This document shows, one piece after another, positions 16,725-24,253 of a stretch of 46,844 nt of DNA (positions within the stretch are counted from its first letter, which is position 1; each line of letters begins with the position of its first letter). The DNA lies in NCBI GenBank assembly GCA_016779205.1, contig JADHOC010000029.1, positions 1 to 46,844 on the forward strand, given 5' to 3'. The DNA is from Planctomycetota bacterium. GTDB lineage: Bacteria; Planctomycetota; UBA1135; GCA-002686595. Position numbers and translations under genes: made by a program. Under the pieces are notes generated by a model, which worked only from the letters and a program-made list of their open reading frames with translations, was not told where the DNA came from and did no database searches.

Positions 16725-18881
16725 TCATCGGTCCCGGGGTGGCTCACCCTCCAGGCGGAACCACCCCTCAGGGGTGGCGGCCCCGGCCGTGACCGAGGAC
16801 AGCTCCAGCTTGATCGGTCCGATCATGGGGTTCGCGAGCTGAACCTCGATGCGCTCGGGGAGCCGCATTCCTTCGACCTCGCGGAAGCTCCGGAACGTGG
16901 TCTCTCGCCCGAGGCGACCCACCCCCGGGATCACGGCCATATCGTCGACCCGCCCGACCTCTCCGGCCCCGTCCTTGACGTAGAACGTCGGCGCAGGCCC
17001 GGAGGTGTCCCCGCCGCGTACCAGCAGCACGACGTCATCGCCCGCCTCGATTCGCTGCACCACGTGGACCCCGGGGAAGGCCTCCCTCCAATCCCCGAAG
17101 CGCACCTGGGGCGCCTCCCCCATGAGCTGCGCGCTTCGCACGGCGTCCGCCGCCGCGCGGGGGGCGGCGCTCGACTCGGTCCAGACCTGCTCGCCATCGA
17201 AGGCGCCGCGCTCGAACTCCTCCCCCATGGACTCCTCGAAGCGCCAGCGGTTGGGCCACGCCATCAGGGAGGTTGAAGTGCCCTCGCGCTTGAGCTTGGG
17301 CATCGAGAGCGTCCGCTCGATCCGCAATGAGCCCACCGCCTCCAGGAGGTCCATGCGGTGGAACGCCTGCACCTGCTCACAGACCTGGTCGATGGAGGGC
17401 AGGTCCTCCGCCGGCGTGAACCTGAACTCCTGGTGGTCCCCGATGTGGTAGCCCGTGACGATCCCCTCTGGATCGCGATCGAAGGCGATCACGTTGGCGG
17501 GGCTCGGCTTCAGCTTCCAGCGGTCGTCTCCCACGTAGACCAGGGGCACCACCGCGCGCCCGAGGATCTCGAGGGCGAGCCCGTCCCCGTCGCGGATGAT
17601 GGCCCGGTAGCGATCCCCCTCCCCCTCGAAGTAGTAGCCGAGGTAGGGCTCGAGGGGCGGCGCGGCCTGGATCGGATCGAAGGGCACGCCGAGGAGCAAC
17701 TCCCCGAGCACCTCCTCCAACCTCAGTCCGGTCACGTTGCCGCGTGACTGGGTGAAGTAGAGGACGAGGGTCTTCTCCTCGGGGAACGCCCAGGCGTAGG
17801 TCCCGTCGGAGCCCGTGTGCCCGAAGGCCACGAGGTCTCGCCGGCCCTCCTTCTCGGCGGGCTTGGTCCAGAGCTGCATGAGCGACCCGTAGCCCGTCTC
17901 AGCTCCCGGGAGCCCGGTCGAGCTCACCATCGGGTGCGGGCCAGCCGAGGTGATGCGACGGACGGAGCTGGACTTGAGCAGGCGCCCATCCGGACCGCGC
18001 CCTCGGGCCATCAGCATGTCCAGGAACCGCGCGTAGTCCTCAACGGTCGAGTACAGCGCCTGCGACCCGAGGAACACGGGGAAGAGCGGGCCGTCGCTCG
18101 GCGCCCAGTACCTCTTCCAGTTGCCGGCGGTGCCGGCGTACTTGGAGACGCTGCGCTCGAGGAGCGGGCTCTCCGGCGTGAGCAAGCACAGGCTCTCGTC
18201 CATACCCAGGGGATCGAGGATCCGGGCCTGGATGAACGCCTCCGCCGGCTGGCCGCTCACGATCTCGATCAGCGCGGTGAGGGTGTCCGTTCCCTGGTCG
18301 CTGTAGCGGAACCCCGTCCCTGGCTCGAACTCCAGCTCGGAGGCTCCGCCGAGGTCCGCCACCGCCCGCACGCTCGTCAGGTCGCGCGGATTCGTGGCCA
18401 TGATCTCCGACATGGGCAGGCCGCTGGTGTGCTGCAGGAGCTGCTGCACGGTGATGCCCCGCTTGCCGTCGACGTCGAACGCGGGGAGGTACTCCGCGAC
18501 CCGGTCCCTCAGCTTGAGGGCCCGGTCCTCCACCAGCTGATGGATCGCGACCCCCACCAGGGGCTTGGTCATGGACCGCACGCAGAAGAGCGACCCCACC
18601 TCCATGGGGAGCGCCTCCTCGCGGTCTCTCCAGCCGTGGGCGCTGTGCAGAACGGTTCGCCCGTTGCGGATCACCATCAGCTCGGCCCCGACCACCTCCT
18701 CCTCCGTGACCAGCCGGGCCACGAGCGCATCGAGGGACTCGAGCCCCTCGGGGGAGAGTCCCTCTGCCAGGGCCGTGGACACCGGGAAGCGAGCCCCCTG
18801 GGCCTGGTCCTGGGGCGTGGCAGAGCCAGAGGAGGCGAGGAAGGCGGTCGCGGAGAGGGCAGCGACGAGGCGATGGCGCAT
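16725..18881 (-). CDS. Secreted serine hydrolase of the beta-lactamase/class C family with C-terminal extension
   Basis: The 718-residue product starts with a signal peptide (MRHRLVAALSATAFLASSGS). The catalytic domain (about 45-400) has the class C-type penicillin-binding/esterase motifs: SMTK (S103, K106), YSD (Y193) and HTG (H355-G357). Such enzymes are mostly esterases or D-amino-acid peptidases; beta-lactam hydrolysis is not implied. A C-terminal part of about 300 residues follows. Its first half (LEPYLGYYFEGEG and following) resembles the beta domain often attached to these hydrolases, and the rest resembles a lipid-binding beta domain but is not assigned. The start at 18881 is the one that yields a signal peptide. 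Confidence 0.85.
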   Translation of the reverse strand: MRHRLVAALSATAFLASSGSATPQDQAQGARFPVSTALAEGLSPEGLESLDALVARLVTEEEVVGAELMVIRNGRTVLHSAHGWRDREEALPMEVGSLFCVRSMTKPLVGVAIHQLVEDRALKLRDRVAEYLPAFDVDGKRGITVQQLLQHTSGLPMSEIMATNPRDLTSVRAVADLGGASELEFEPGTGFRYSDQGTDTLTALIEIVSGQPAEAFIQARILDPLGMDESLCLLTPESPLLERSVSKYAGTAGNWKRYWAPSDGPLFPVFLGSQALYSTVEDYARFLDMLMARGRGPDGRLLKSSSVRRITSAGPHPMVSSTGLPGAETGYGSLMQLWTKPAEKEGRRDLVAFGHTGSDGTYAWAFPEEKTLVLYFTQSRGNVTGLRLEEVLGELLLGVPFDPIQAAPPLEPYLGYYFEGEGDRYRAIIRDGDGLALEILGRAVVPLVYVGDDRWKLKPSPANVIAFDRDPEGIVTGYHIGDHQEFRFTPAEDLPSIDQVCEQVQAFHRMDLLEAVGSLRIERTLSMPKLKREGTSTSLMAWPNRWRFEESMGEEFERGAFDGEQVWTESSAAPRAAADAVRSAQLMGEAPQVRFGDWREAFPGVHVVQRIEAGDDVVLLVRGGDTSGPAPTFYVKDGAGEVGRVDDMAVIPGVGRLGRETTFRSFREVEGMRLPERIEVQLANPMIGPIKLELSSVTAGAATPEGWFRLEGEPPRDR

Positions 18882-19116
18882 GGGAAGGGGTGCGGTGCGC
18901 GGCCGGGCCGCGAGGGGAAGGGCGCCCGGGCCAACAGCGGGAGACGGAAGCGAGCCGCGGGCGATACCGGAGTGTCGCAGAAGCGCGACCGGCAAGGGGT
19001 GCCCGCTTGTTGGGAAGGACACCCGTCGGCTTTCAGTGGGGCGCCCGGTCCGCTGGCGGTCCACCCCTCGCCTCCCGCGGCCTCCGTGCCCGCAAGCGCA
19101 GGGCCGCCGCACCGAG

Positions 19117-19866
19117 CTAGGCGCTCGGCCCCACGGGCAAGTCCACGAGCACGGGTCCGGGGCCGGGGAGCGCCGCCGCCCCGAGCGCCGCGCGGAGGAC
19201 CGCACGCTGCCGCTCCGCGTCGCCGGGTGTATCCAGGGGGTATCCGTGGGCGAACGGCACGCAGAGCGCCCGCGGCGGCTGGACCTTCTCCGCCACGCTT
19301 CGCAGGAGCTGGAGCGCCACGGTGACGATGCCGTGCCGTTCGAGCTCGGCGGCGACCAGACCCACGGTCTGGTTGCACATGGGTCAGACCGGTACCAGTA
19401 GCGCCACGTCCACCTGGTCCTCCACGAACCGGGCGGCGATCTCGGGGGCGGTCTCCTTCACCAGCCGCCCCGTGGCGGTGATGGACCCCATACAGGAGGC
19501 ATGGTTCGGCGCCACGGCCCCGACCTCCCCCGCCGCCGCCAGCTCACGCAGCCGCCCGAGGGGAAAGGCGAGCTCGGGGTCCGAGTTCATCCCGCCATGG
19601 TCGAACGAGTCGGAGCGGTGCCCGTCGATGAGCGCGGCCCCGTCCGCGTCGGCCGGGATCCTGCGCCATGAGCTGTCGCCCCCGCGCAGGGTCCCGTCAA
19701 AGGGGGTCATTCCGGGGAGGACGAATCCTGCGCTGGAGACGAGCCCGACCGTGCACTCCTCCATGGGCCGGGGCAGCGCCGCGAACGGAACCGGGTCGAT
19801 CCGCCGCCACCGGTAGCCCCGGAGGAAGGCCCGGACGGGAAGGGAGAGCTCGGAGACGGTCGCCAT
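19117..19866 (-). CDS. GrdB/PrdB-like selenoprotein with in-frame UGA (Sec161)
   Basis: Read through one TGA at 19384-19386, this is a single 249-residue protein. It has the layout of the selenoprotein B family of glycine/betaine/sarcosine/D-proline reductases (stand-alone short members): DPVPFAALPRP near the start, SDPELAFPLGRL in the middle, then VALLVPV-U-PMCNQTVGLV, and a tail with PPRALCVPFAHGYPLD. The UxxC (U161, C164) is the usual redox motif, where relatives carry U or C before PxC. Without read-through the product would stop one residue before its active site. The downstream ATG follows the TGA by one codon and has no ribosome site. A hairpin fitting a bacterial SECIS lies 10 nt after the TGA. 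The reaction is unknown; a thiol/selenol redox role is inferred. Confidence 0.88.
19355..19373 (-). promoter_or_regulatory. Putative bacterial SECIS hairpin of the GrdB-like gene
   Basis: On the mRNA (minus strand) ACCAGACC and GGUCUGGU pair perfectly for 8 bp around a GUG triloop. The stem starts 10 nt after the UGA, and the loop starts 18 nt after it. That fits the window accepted for bacterial SECIS loops (about 16-37 nt), with G at the loop start. The element lies within the coding frame, as bacterial SECIS elements do. SelB would bind it to bring Sec-tRNA to the ribosome. Confidence 0.8.
19384..19386 (-). other. Predicted selenocysteine codon UGA (Sec161 of the GrdB-like gene)
   Basis: The TGA lies between codons for VALLVPV and PMCNQTVG, with no frame change. 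In this family the same position is the redox Cys or Sec of UxxC. Both halves carry family signatures, so the codon is best read as Sec. Confidence 0.85.
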
Positions 19867-20160
19867 GGCGCGAGCCTAGCAGGGCCCGTTCCGGGCACCT
19901 CGGGTGGCGCGCGAAGCCGACATCCCACACCTCCAGTTCGACGGAGCTTCGAAGCTGATGCTCGGGCGGCAGCACGGGGACGCCCGGGCTCGCTCGACCG
20001 CATTGGCCCCGCCAGCGAAGGGACGGGGCGGGACCCCCGGACCGAGTTTGCGTCCCTTGGACCGTCGACCCGCCACGCCTCAAGCCGCCTATATGAAAAC
20101 ACTTACGACCCCACGGGCCCGCTCCACTTCAGAGTTCGCGGCCCGAGGTCGACCCAACAC
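19867..20160. other. Divergent intergenic region upstream of the zinc regulator
   Basis: Nearly 300 bases between the divergently read GrdB-like gene (minus) and the ArsR-type gene (plus). It holds no open frame with coding character. A local AT-rich patch near 20090-20105 (CTATATGAAAACACTTACG) is a candidate -10 region or UP element for the regulator; the spacing to a -35 box is not convincing. The operator-like repeat is listed separately. Confidence 0.45.
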
Positions 20161-20194
20161 TTGCTCAATTGATAGATTGTATTAGTCAATGAGC
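20161..20194 (+). promoter_or_regulatory. Operator-like inverted repeat at the SmtB/ArsR start
   Basis: The segment from 20161 is unusually AT-rich for this genome. GCTCAATTGA (20163-20172) faces TCAATGAGC (20186-20194) as an imperfect inverted repeat that overlaps the ATG at 20189. ArsR/SmtB proteins bind imperfect 12-2-12 dyads of this sort beside their own genes and release them on metal binding. No ribosome site precedes the ATG, so a leaderless transcript is possible. Confidence 0.5.
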
Positions 20195-20533
20195 GAGACC
20201 CCCGACTGCAATCACGACTCCACGACCTCTCCCGCGGTCTCCCCGGAAGGGGTGCTCGAGCGGGCGGCGGCCATCCTCCGCGCAGCGGGGGACCCCGGCC
20301 GGCTGCGCCTCCTCGAGCTCCTCCGCTCGGGGGAACGCTGCGTCACGGAGCTCGCTGACTTCACGGGCGACTCGCTGTCCACCATCTCGGCCAGGCTGCG
20401 CGTGCTCAGGAGCGAGCGCCTCCTGACCCGCAGGCGCGACGGCAAACACCAGTACTACTCCCTCGCCGACCACCATATCGACGAGCTACTCCAGGGCGTG
20501 TTCGAGCACGCCGCCGAAGAAGAACCTAGATGA
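20189..20533 (+). CDS. SmtB/ArsR-family metal-responsive repressor, zinc type
   Basis: The 114-residue protein has the winged helix of the ArsR/SmtB family (about 25-95): ILRAAGDPGRLRLLELLRSG, then the recognition helix SLSTISARLRVLRSERLL and the wing RRRDGKHQYYSL. The last helix has Asp-x-His, ten residues, His, two residues, Glu (in the segment ADHHIDELLQGVFEHAAEE). This is the same arrangement as the alpha-5 zinc site of SmtB/CzrA sensors. C-type thiol sites of the ArsR kind are not complete. It should repress its own operon until zinc or a similar metal binds. The stop overlaps the next ATG (ATGA), coupling it to the His-rich gene. Confidence 0.88.
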   Translation: MSETPDCNHDSTTSPAVSPEGVLERAAAILRAAGDPGRLRLLELLRSGERCVTELADFTGDSLSTISARLRVLRSERLLTRRRDGKHQYYSLADHHIDELLQGVFEHAAEEEPR

Positions 20534-20874
20534 ACTGCAACAAGCACGAGAATCACGACCACGAGCACGGACCCAACTGCGGACACACCGGCGTCAAGCA
20601 CGGGGACCACGTGGACTACCTCCACGACGGTCACATGCACCACCCCCACGACGGTCACGTGGACGAGCACAGCATCGAGGTGACCGCCCAGAACCCCGCC
20701 GACTGCACCCCCGAGCACTCGTGCGGCACCCACGACGCCTCCCATGTGCACGGGCCCGGCTGCGGGCATGAGGCGGTCCCCCACGGCGATCACGTGGACT
20801 ACCTGGTCGACGGTCACCTGCACCACCCCCACGGGGACCACTGCGACAACCACGGGCCACTGGAACTGGTCTGA
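20530..20874 (+). CDS. His-rich metal-binding protein with two internal repeats
   Basis: Of 114 residues, 27 are His and 6 are Cys. Two repeats are visible: GPNCGHTGVKHGDHVDYLHD with GHMHHPHDGHVDEH, and GPGCGHEAVPHGDHVDYLVD with GHLHHPHGDHCDNH. I know similar small His-rich proteins beside zinc-uptake or efflux genes in many proteobacteria, where they are often misnamed. It has no signal peptide, so it probably buffers zinc in the cytoplasm or passes it on. Coupling to the SmtB-type gene and lack of a transporter beside it suggest a two-gene zinc-storage unit. A strong hairpin follows the stop. Confidence 0.85.
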   Translation: MNCNKHENHDHEHGPNCGHTGVKHGDHVDYLHDGHMHHPHDGHVDEHSIEVTAQNPADCTPEHSCGTHDASHVHGPGCGHEAVPHGDHVDYLVDGHLHHPHGDHCDNHGPLELV

Positions 20875-20897
20875 GCGCCGCCCCCGGCGGCGAATGC

Positions 20898-20938
20898 AAC
20901 CGGCGCGCCTCCTCCTGCACGGAGAAGGCGCGCCGGTT
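20898..20938. terminator. Strong bidirectional hairpin between convergent genes
   Basis: AACCGGCGCGCCT (20898-20910) pairs without mismatch with AGGCGCGCCGGTT (20926-20938) around a 15-base loop that can pair further (TCC with GGA). It lies between the plus gene ending at 20874 and the minus gene ending at 20986, so it can stop both transcripts. T-runs are short on both sides. Confidence 0.75.
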
Positions 20939-20985
20939 CATTGTGCCCCTGGGCCCAGCCCAGCGACCGGACCGTGGGCGCCCGA

Positions 20986-21495
20986 TCAGAGGGACTCGAT
21001 GGCCTCGTCCAGGGGACCGGGATCGAAGAAGTGCATGAACGTGGCGATCTTCCCATCCCGCCATGTCATGTACATCTGGACCGGGAACTCGACCTCCGCT
21101 CCGCTGGACCGAGCGACGCCCTCCCAGCTCGTCCAGAGGTTCGTGAAGACCGCCCCGTTGTTGTAGAGCATCGTCGTCACGATCGGGTTGGAGAGGGAGA
21201 TCTCGAACTGTTCGTGACGCTCCGAGACCCCGGCGAGGAACGTCGCCTTGTCGACCAGCTCCGAGTTGAACCAGATCTCGGCGTCGTCCGCGATCCACGC
21301 CCCCATCGCCGCGGGGTTGTTCGCCAGGTAGGCGTCGAGGACCGCGCGCCCTCCACGCGACCGCTCGTCCTCGGCATCGATGACACCGGACCAGTCGCTG
21401 GCATTGGGGGCGCCCGGCCGGATGGTGGTCGCGCAGCTGGTCATCGCGGGGAGCAGGAGGGCGATGGCGGCGATTCGAAGGGACAGAGTCTTCAT
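20986..21495 (-). CDS. NTF2/SnoaL-like lipoprotein
   Basis: The 169-residue product starts with a lipoprotein-like signal (MKTLSLRIAAIALLLPAMTSC, with Cys at 21). The body looks like a SnoaL/NTF2-like cone fold: AVLDAYLANNPAAMGAWIAD at its start, EIWFNSELVDKATFLAGV, and a last strand with VQMYMTWRDGKIATFMHFFD. Such domains bind small hydrophobic ligands or act as enzymes; the catalytic set cannot be placed. The ATG at 21495 gives the signal, and the longer frame upstream looks non-coding. Confidence 0.78.
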   Translation of the reverse strand: MKTLSLRIAAIALLLPAMTSCATTIRPGAPNASDWSGVIDAEDERSRGGRAVLDAYLANNPAAMGAWIADDAEIWFNSELVDKATFLAGVSERHEQFEISLSNPIVTTMLYNNGAVFTNLWTSWEGVARSSGAEVEFPVQMYMTWRDGKIATFMHFFDPGPLDEAIESL

Positions 21496-21706
21496 GGTTG
21501 GAATGGCAAGGCCAGGAAGGAGTGCGCCGAGACCAGCGCGGGGAGTGGAGGCGACGGTACCAACACCCCCCGTGCCGTGGCAGCTTCGAGGGGCGACGCC
21601 CGTGATGGCGACGGCAGGTCCCCCAGCGCAGGGCTCCAAGGGCTGCCTCAGCCACACGGGGCCTCATCGCCACGGCGGTCCGGCATCGGTATGCTGCCCA
21701 TCGAGC

Positions 21707-22372
21707 ATGAATCCGCCGCAGCCCCCCATCGTTCGCAGCATTTCGCTCCTCCTCGCGGGCGCCGCGCTCCTCGCCACCGACGTGACCGTCGGACTCAACC
21801 AGACGGAGACCGTGACCACGTGGGGCAGCCCCGACCCCGCCACGGAGACGGGGTTCCTGATCGACGTGTTTCCAGATGAGCTCGGTGCCGCCTTGCTCGC
21901 GCTGGCCTTCCTCGCGCTGCGCCGCGTCGCTTCGGGCGCCCTGCGCGGCTGGTTCGCCCTCCTGGTCGGACTCCAGGGCCTGATCTTCGCCGATGCCCTG
22001 ACCTCCCACGGTCTCCAGGAGGCGGTGGCGCAGGAGGGGTTCCACTTCGACTGGCGGGGCAGCCTCCTTCCGATGACCATACTCATCGCCGGCTGGTCCC
22101 TCACCGCGCTCGCCGGGAGGCTCGACCTCCCCACCAGCCAGCGGCGCTGGAGGAGGTTCGCCACGTACGCGACCGTGGGGCACCTCGTGCTCTTCGGCCT
22201 CGCCGTGCTCTTCGCCGTCTACGCCTCGACCCAGGGGGAGGAGCCGAACGGGACCGCGTTGGCCGTAGCGGCGAGCGCGCTCGCCGGCCTGGGGCTCGCC
22301 CTGATGGTGACCCTGGCGTACTTCGGCATCGCGGCCTGCCTGGCGATGCGCGCCGAGGCGAAGGCGCCCTAG
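21707..22372 (+). CDS. Multi-pass membrane protein, unknown function
   Basis: The 221-residue product has about five or six hydrophobic helices: ISLLLAGAALLATDVTVGL, LGAALLALAFLAL, LLVGLQGLIFADAL, MTILIAGWSLTAL, VGHLVLFGLAVLFAVYA and LALMVTLAYFGIAACLAM. I do not recognise the family. The ATG at 21707 is the start that gives a continuous membrane-protein sequence. Its stop shares the bases CTAG with the stop of the convergent lipoprotein gene. Confidence 0.72.
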   Translation: MNPPQPPIVRSISLLLAGAALLATDVTVGLNQTETVTTWGSPDPATETGFLIDVFPDELGAALLALAFLALRRVASGALRGWFALLVGLQGLIFADALTSHGLQEAVAQEGFHFDWRGSLLPMTILIAGWSLTALAGRLDLPTSQRRWRRFATYATVGHLVLFGLAVLFAVYASTQGEEPNGTALAVAASALAGLGLALMVTLAYFGIAACLAMRAEAKAP

Positions 22373-23319
22373 GGGATCTCAGCGCGAGGCGTCCGCCGCG
22401 GCGCGACATCCGCCGGGTACTCGAAGGTGAGGGGCTCGCGGAGCTGGTGGTAGCGGGGGTCGTCCATGGCAGCCTTGAGCTCGTCCCCGAGCCGCGCCTC
22501 CAGCTCGCCCCGGCTGGGGGGGAATCCGATGCCCAGCCAGCCCGGTTCCATGCCCGCCCTCATCACCGCCACCTGCTGGTAGAACTCGACGGCGTCGCAG
22601 CTGGGGTCGCTGCAGTCACCGGGGATCTCGGCCGGCCGCCCGGGGCAGTCGTTCTCGGGGTGCTGCCAGAAGGCACAGCGGGCCCGCTCGGTCTCGCGCC
22701 CCAGCACCGAGGTCCAGTCCTCGACCCCGAAGACCTCCGGGTAGACCACGCTGAAGCCGAACTGCGTCATGAAGTGGTGGACCTCCTCCACCATGACCGC
22801 GCGTCCGCGGCGGTCCGGCTCGGGACCCGAGACCTCCATCCACCACTCGGGGATGATGATGTCGTAGCCGAGGTCCTCCATCAGGCGCGGGAGCTGCTCC
22901 TCTTCCCAGCGCTCCGGGTCCATGGGCATGGCGAGCCACGCCACGTCGCGGCGCGCGAGGGCGGCCGCCACTGCGGGGTCGTCCGCCACGCCGTCCATGT
23001 CCTGGTCCAGCATCTCGGCGAGAATCGCCGCCGCCTGCGCGACGTAGCCCAGGGGCATCGCCTCGTCCGCGGCGAGCAGGACCCCAAACGGCATCGCCAC
23101 GCTGGTCATGCCCGCCTCGGTCAGCGCCCCACGCTCCCGGTCGAGGAGATCGAGCGCCGGATCGTCCGCGGACGTCACCAACACGGCGGGGGCGCCCTGC
23201 GAGGTGATCCGCCCCAAGGGAGCAGCCTCGGCGGGGGCGGGTCCTGAGGCGCAGCCCGCGAGGACGCCGAACAAGAGCGCCGCGGCGAGTCGCGGGGTGG
23301 TCGTTCGTGATGGGTTCAT
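22369..23319 (-). CDS. Lipoprotein of unknown function
   Basis: The 316-residue product has a clear lipobox (FGVLAGC, Cys 23). The mature part is mixed alpha/beta with many Trp and Asp residues. It has notable acidic and histidine motifs (VMVEEVHHFMTQFGFSVVYP) and a Cys-rich stretch (RARCAFWQHPENDCP, then GDCSDPSCDAVEFYQQ). The EVHH pattern could bind metal; no enzyme family is recognised. The last three bases overlap the convergent membrane-protein gene (shared CTAG stops). The ATG at 23319 was chosen for the lipoprotein signal. Confidence 0.72.
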   Translation of the reverse strand: MNPSRTTTPRLAAALLFGVLAGCASGPAPAEAAPLGRITSQGAPAVLVTSADDPALDLLDRERGALTEAGMTSVAMPFGVLLAADEAMPLGYVAQAAAILAEMLDQDMDGVADDPAVAAALARRDVAWLAMPMDPERWEEEQLPRLMEDLGYDIIIPEWWMEVSGPEPDRRGRAVMVEEVHHFMTQFGFSVVYPEVFGVEDWTSVLGRETERARCAFWQHPENDCPGRPAEIPGDCSDPSCDAVEFYQQVAVMRAGMEPGWLGIGFPPSRGELEARLGDELKAAMDDPRYHQLREPLTFEYPADVAPRRTPRAEIP

Positions 23320-23472
23320 GGAGAGTCTGGGCTGCCGGTTCCCCACCGAGAGTAGCGCGACGCCCCGATCCCGAGCGAAGTCATGGTGGCTTGAGGCGCA
23401 GGGGGGATCTCCCCGTACGTTGAATGCGCTGCCCCGCCCGCCGTAGAAGGGCCGCCACCGCGCCCGCCGACC

Positions 23473-24150
23473 ATGAATGACTCCAACCCCGTCCGCCTCT
23501 ACGAGAAGGCCCTCCTCCTGATCCTGAAGGACCGGGAAGGGACCGTCGCCGTCAGCAACTGCGGCTACGCCCTCGCCGGCGCCCTGCTCTCCGATCTGTT
23601 CCTGGAGGACCGCCTCGCCTCGGAGGGCAAGCACCACGTCCTGCGCGTGGCCGATGGCAGCCCGACGGGGGACGGGCTCCTCGACGAGTGCCTCCGGCTC
23701 ATCGGCGCAGCGTCGAGGCCGCGCCCTGCCCAGCACTGGATCACCAGGCTGGCCGCGCTGCGCGACCTGAGGCACCGCATCGCCCGGCAGCTCTGCCAGC
23801 GGGGCATCCTGCGCGAGGACGAGGGCAAGGTCCTCCTCTTCTTCACCCGCAAGGTCTACCCCGAGGTGGACCCCGAGCCCGAGGCCGCGCTGGTCGCCGA
23901 GCTGACCGAGGCCATCTTCACGGACACCGACCAGGTCTCCGCCCACACCGCGGCCCTCGTCGCCCTGGGGAGCGCCGTCGGCCTGCTCAACGCGACGTTC
24001 CCCCGCCGCGAGCTCCACGCCCGCAAGGCGCGCCTTGAAGCCATCGCCAGCGGCGAGGTCGGCGAGGCCGCCAAGGCAGCGGCCGCCGCCCAGTCGGCGA
24101 TGCTCGCCGCCGCAGCCATGGCTGCGATCCTCCCGACCATCATCAGCTGA
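23473..24150 (+). CDS. GPP34 (GOLPH3-like) family protein
   Basis: The 225-residue protein matches the GPP34/Golgi phosphoprotein 3 family: VRLYEKALLLILKDREGTVA at the start, YALAGALLSDLFLEDRLA, LRDLRHRIARQLCQRGILRE in the middle and the hydrophobic end. Eukaryotic members bind phosphatidylinositol 4-phosphate at the Golgi; bacterial members are common in actinobacteria and some planctomycetes, and their role is unknown. The Ala-rich C-terminus (EAAKAAAAAQSAMLAAAAM) may lie against a membrane. Confidence 0.85.
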   Translation: MNDSNPVRLYEKALLLILKDREGTVAVSNCGYALAGALLSDLFLEDRLASEGKHHVLRVADGSPTGDGLLDECLRLIGAASRPRPAQHWITRLAALRDLRHRIARQLCQRGILREDEGKVLLFFTRKVYPEVDPEPEAALVAELTEAIFTDTDQVSAHTAALVALGSAVGLLNATFPRRELHARKARLEAIASGEVGEAAKAAAAAQSAMLAAAAMAAILPTIIS

Positions 24151-24190
24151 CCATCATCCACTGACCGGCCGCTCCGCTGAGGGGCGTCGG

Positions 24191-24207
24191 GGCCGCGCCG
24201 CGCGGCC
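24191..24207 (+). terminator. GC hairpin after the GPP34 gene
   Basis: GGCCGCG (24191-24197) pairs with CGCGGCC (24201-24207) around a CCG loop, 41 bases after the GPP34 stop and before the cytochrome-type gene. There is no T-run, so a terminator is only possible. Confidence 0.3.
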
Positions 24208-24253
24208 GGCGGCGGGGCTCGGAAGGGGGTCGGACGGGGCGCATCCAAGATGC

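Noticed and set aside
16725..18881. Beta-lactamase giving antibiotic resistance
   Set aside because: The motifs are those of the broad class C serine-hydrolase family, with a long C-terminal extension typical of esterases and peptidases. Nothing supports resistance.
19117..19380. The part after the TGA as a separate 87-residue gene starting at 19380
   Set aside because: There is no ribosome site before that ATG, it lies one codon after the TGA in the same frame, and the piece is the C-terminal half of the same family.
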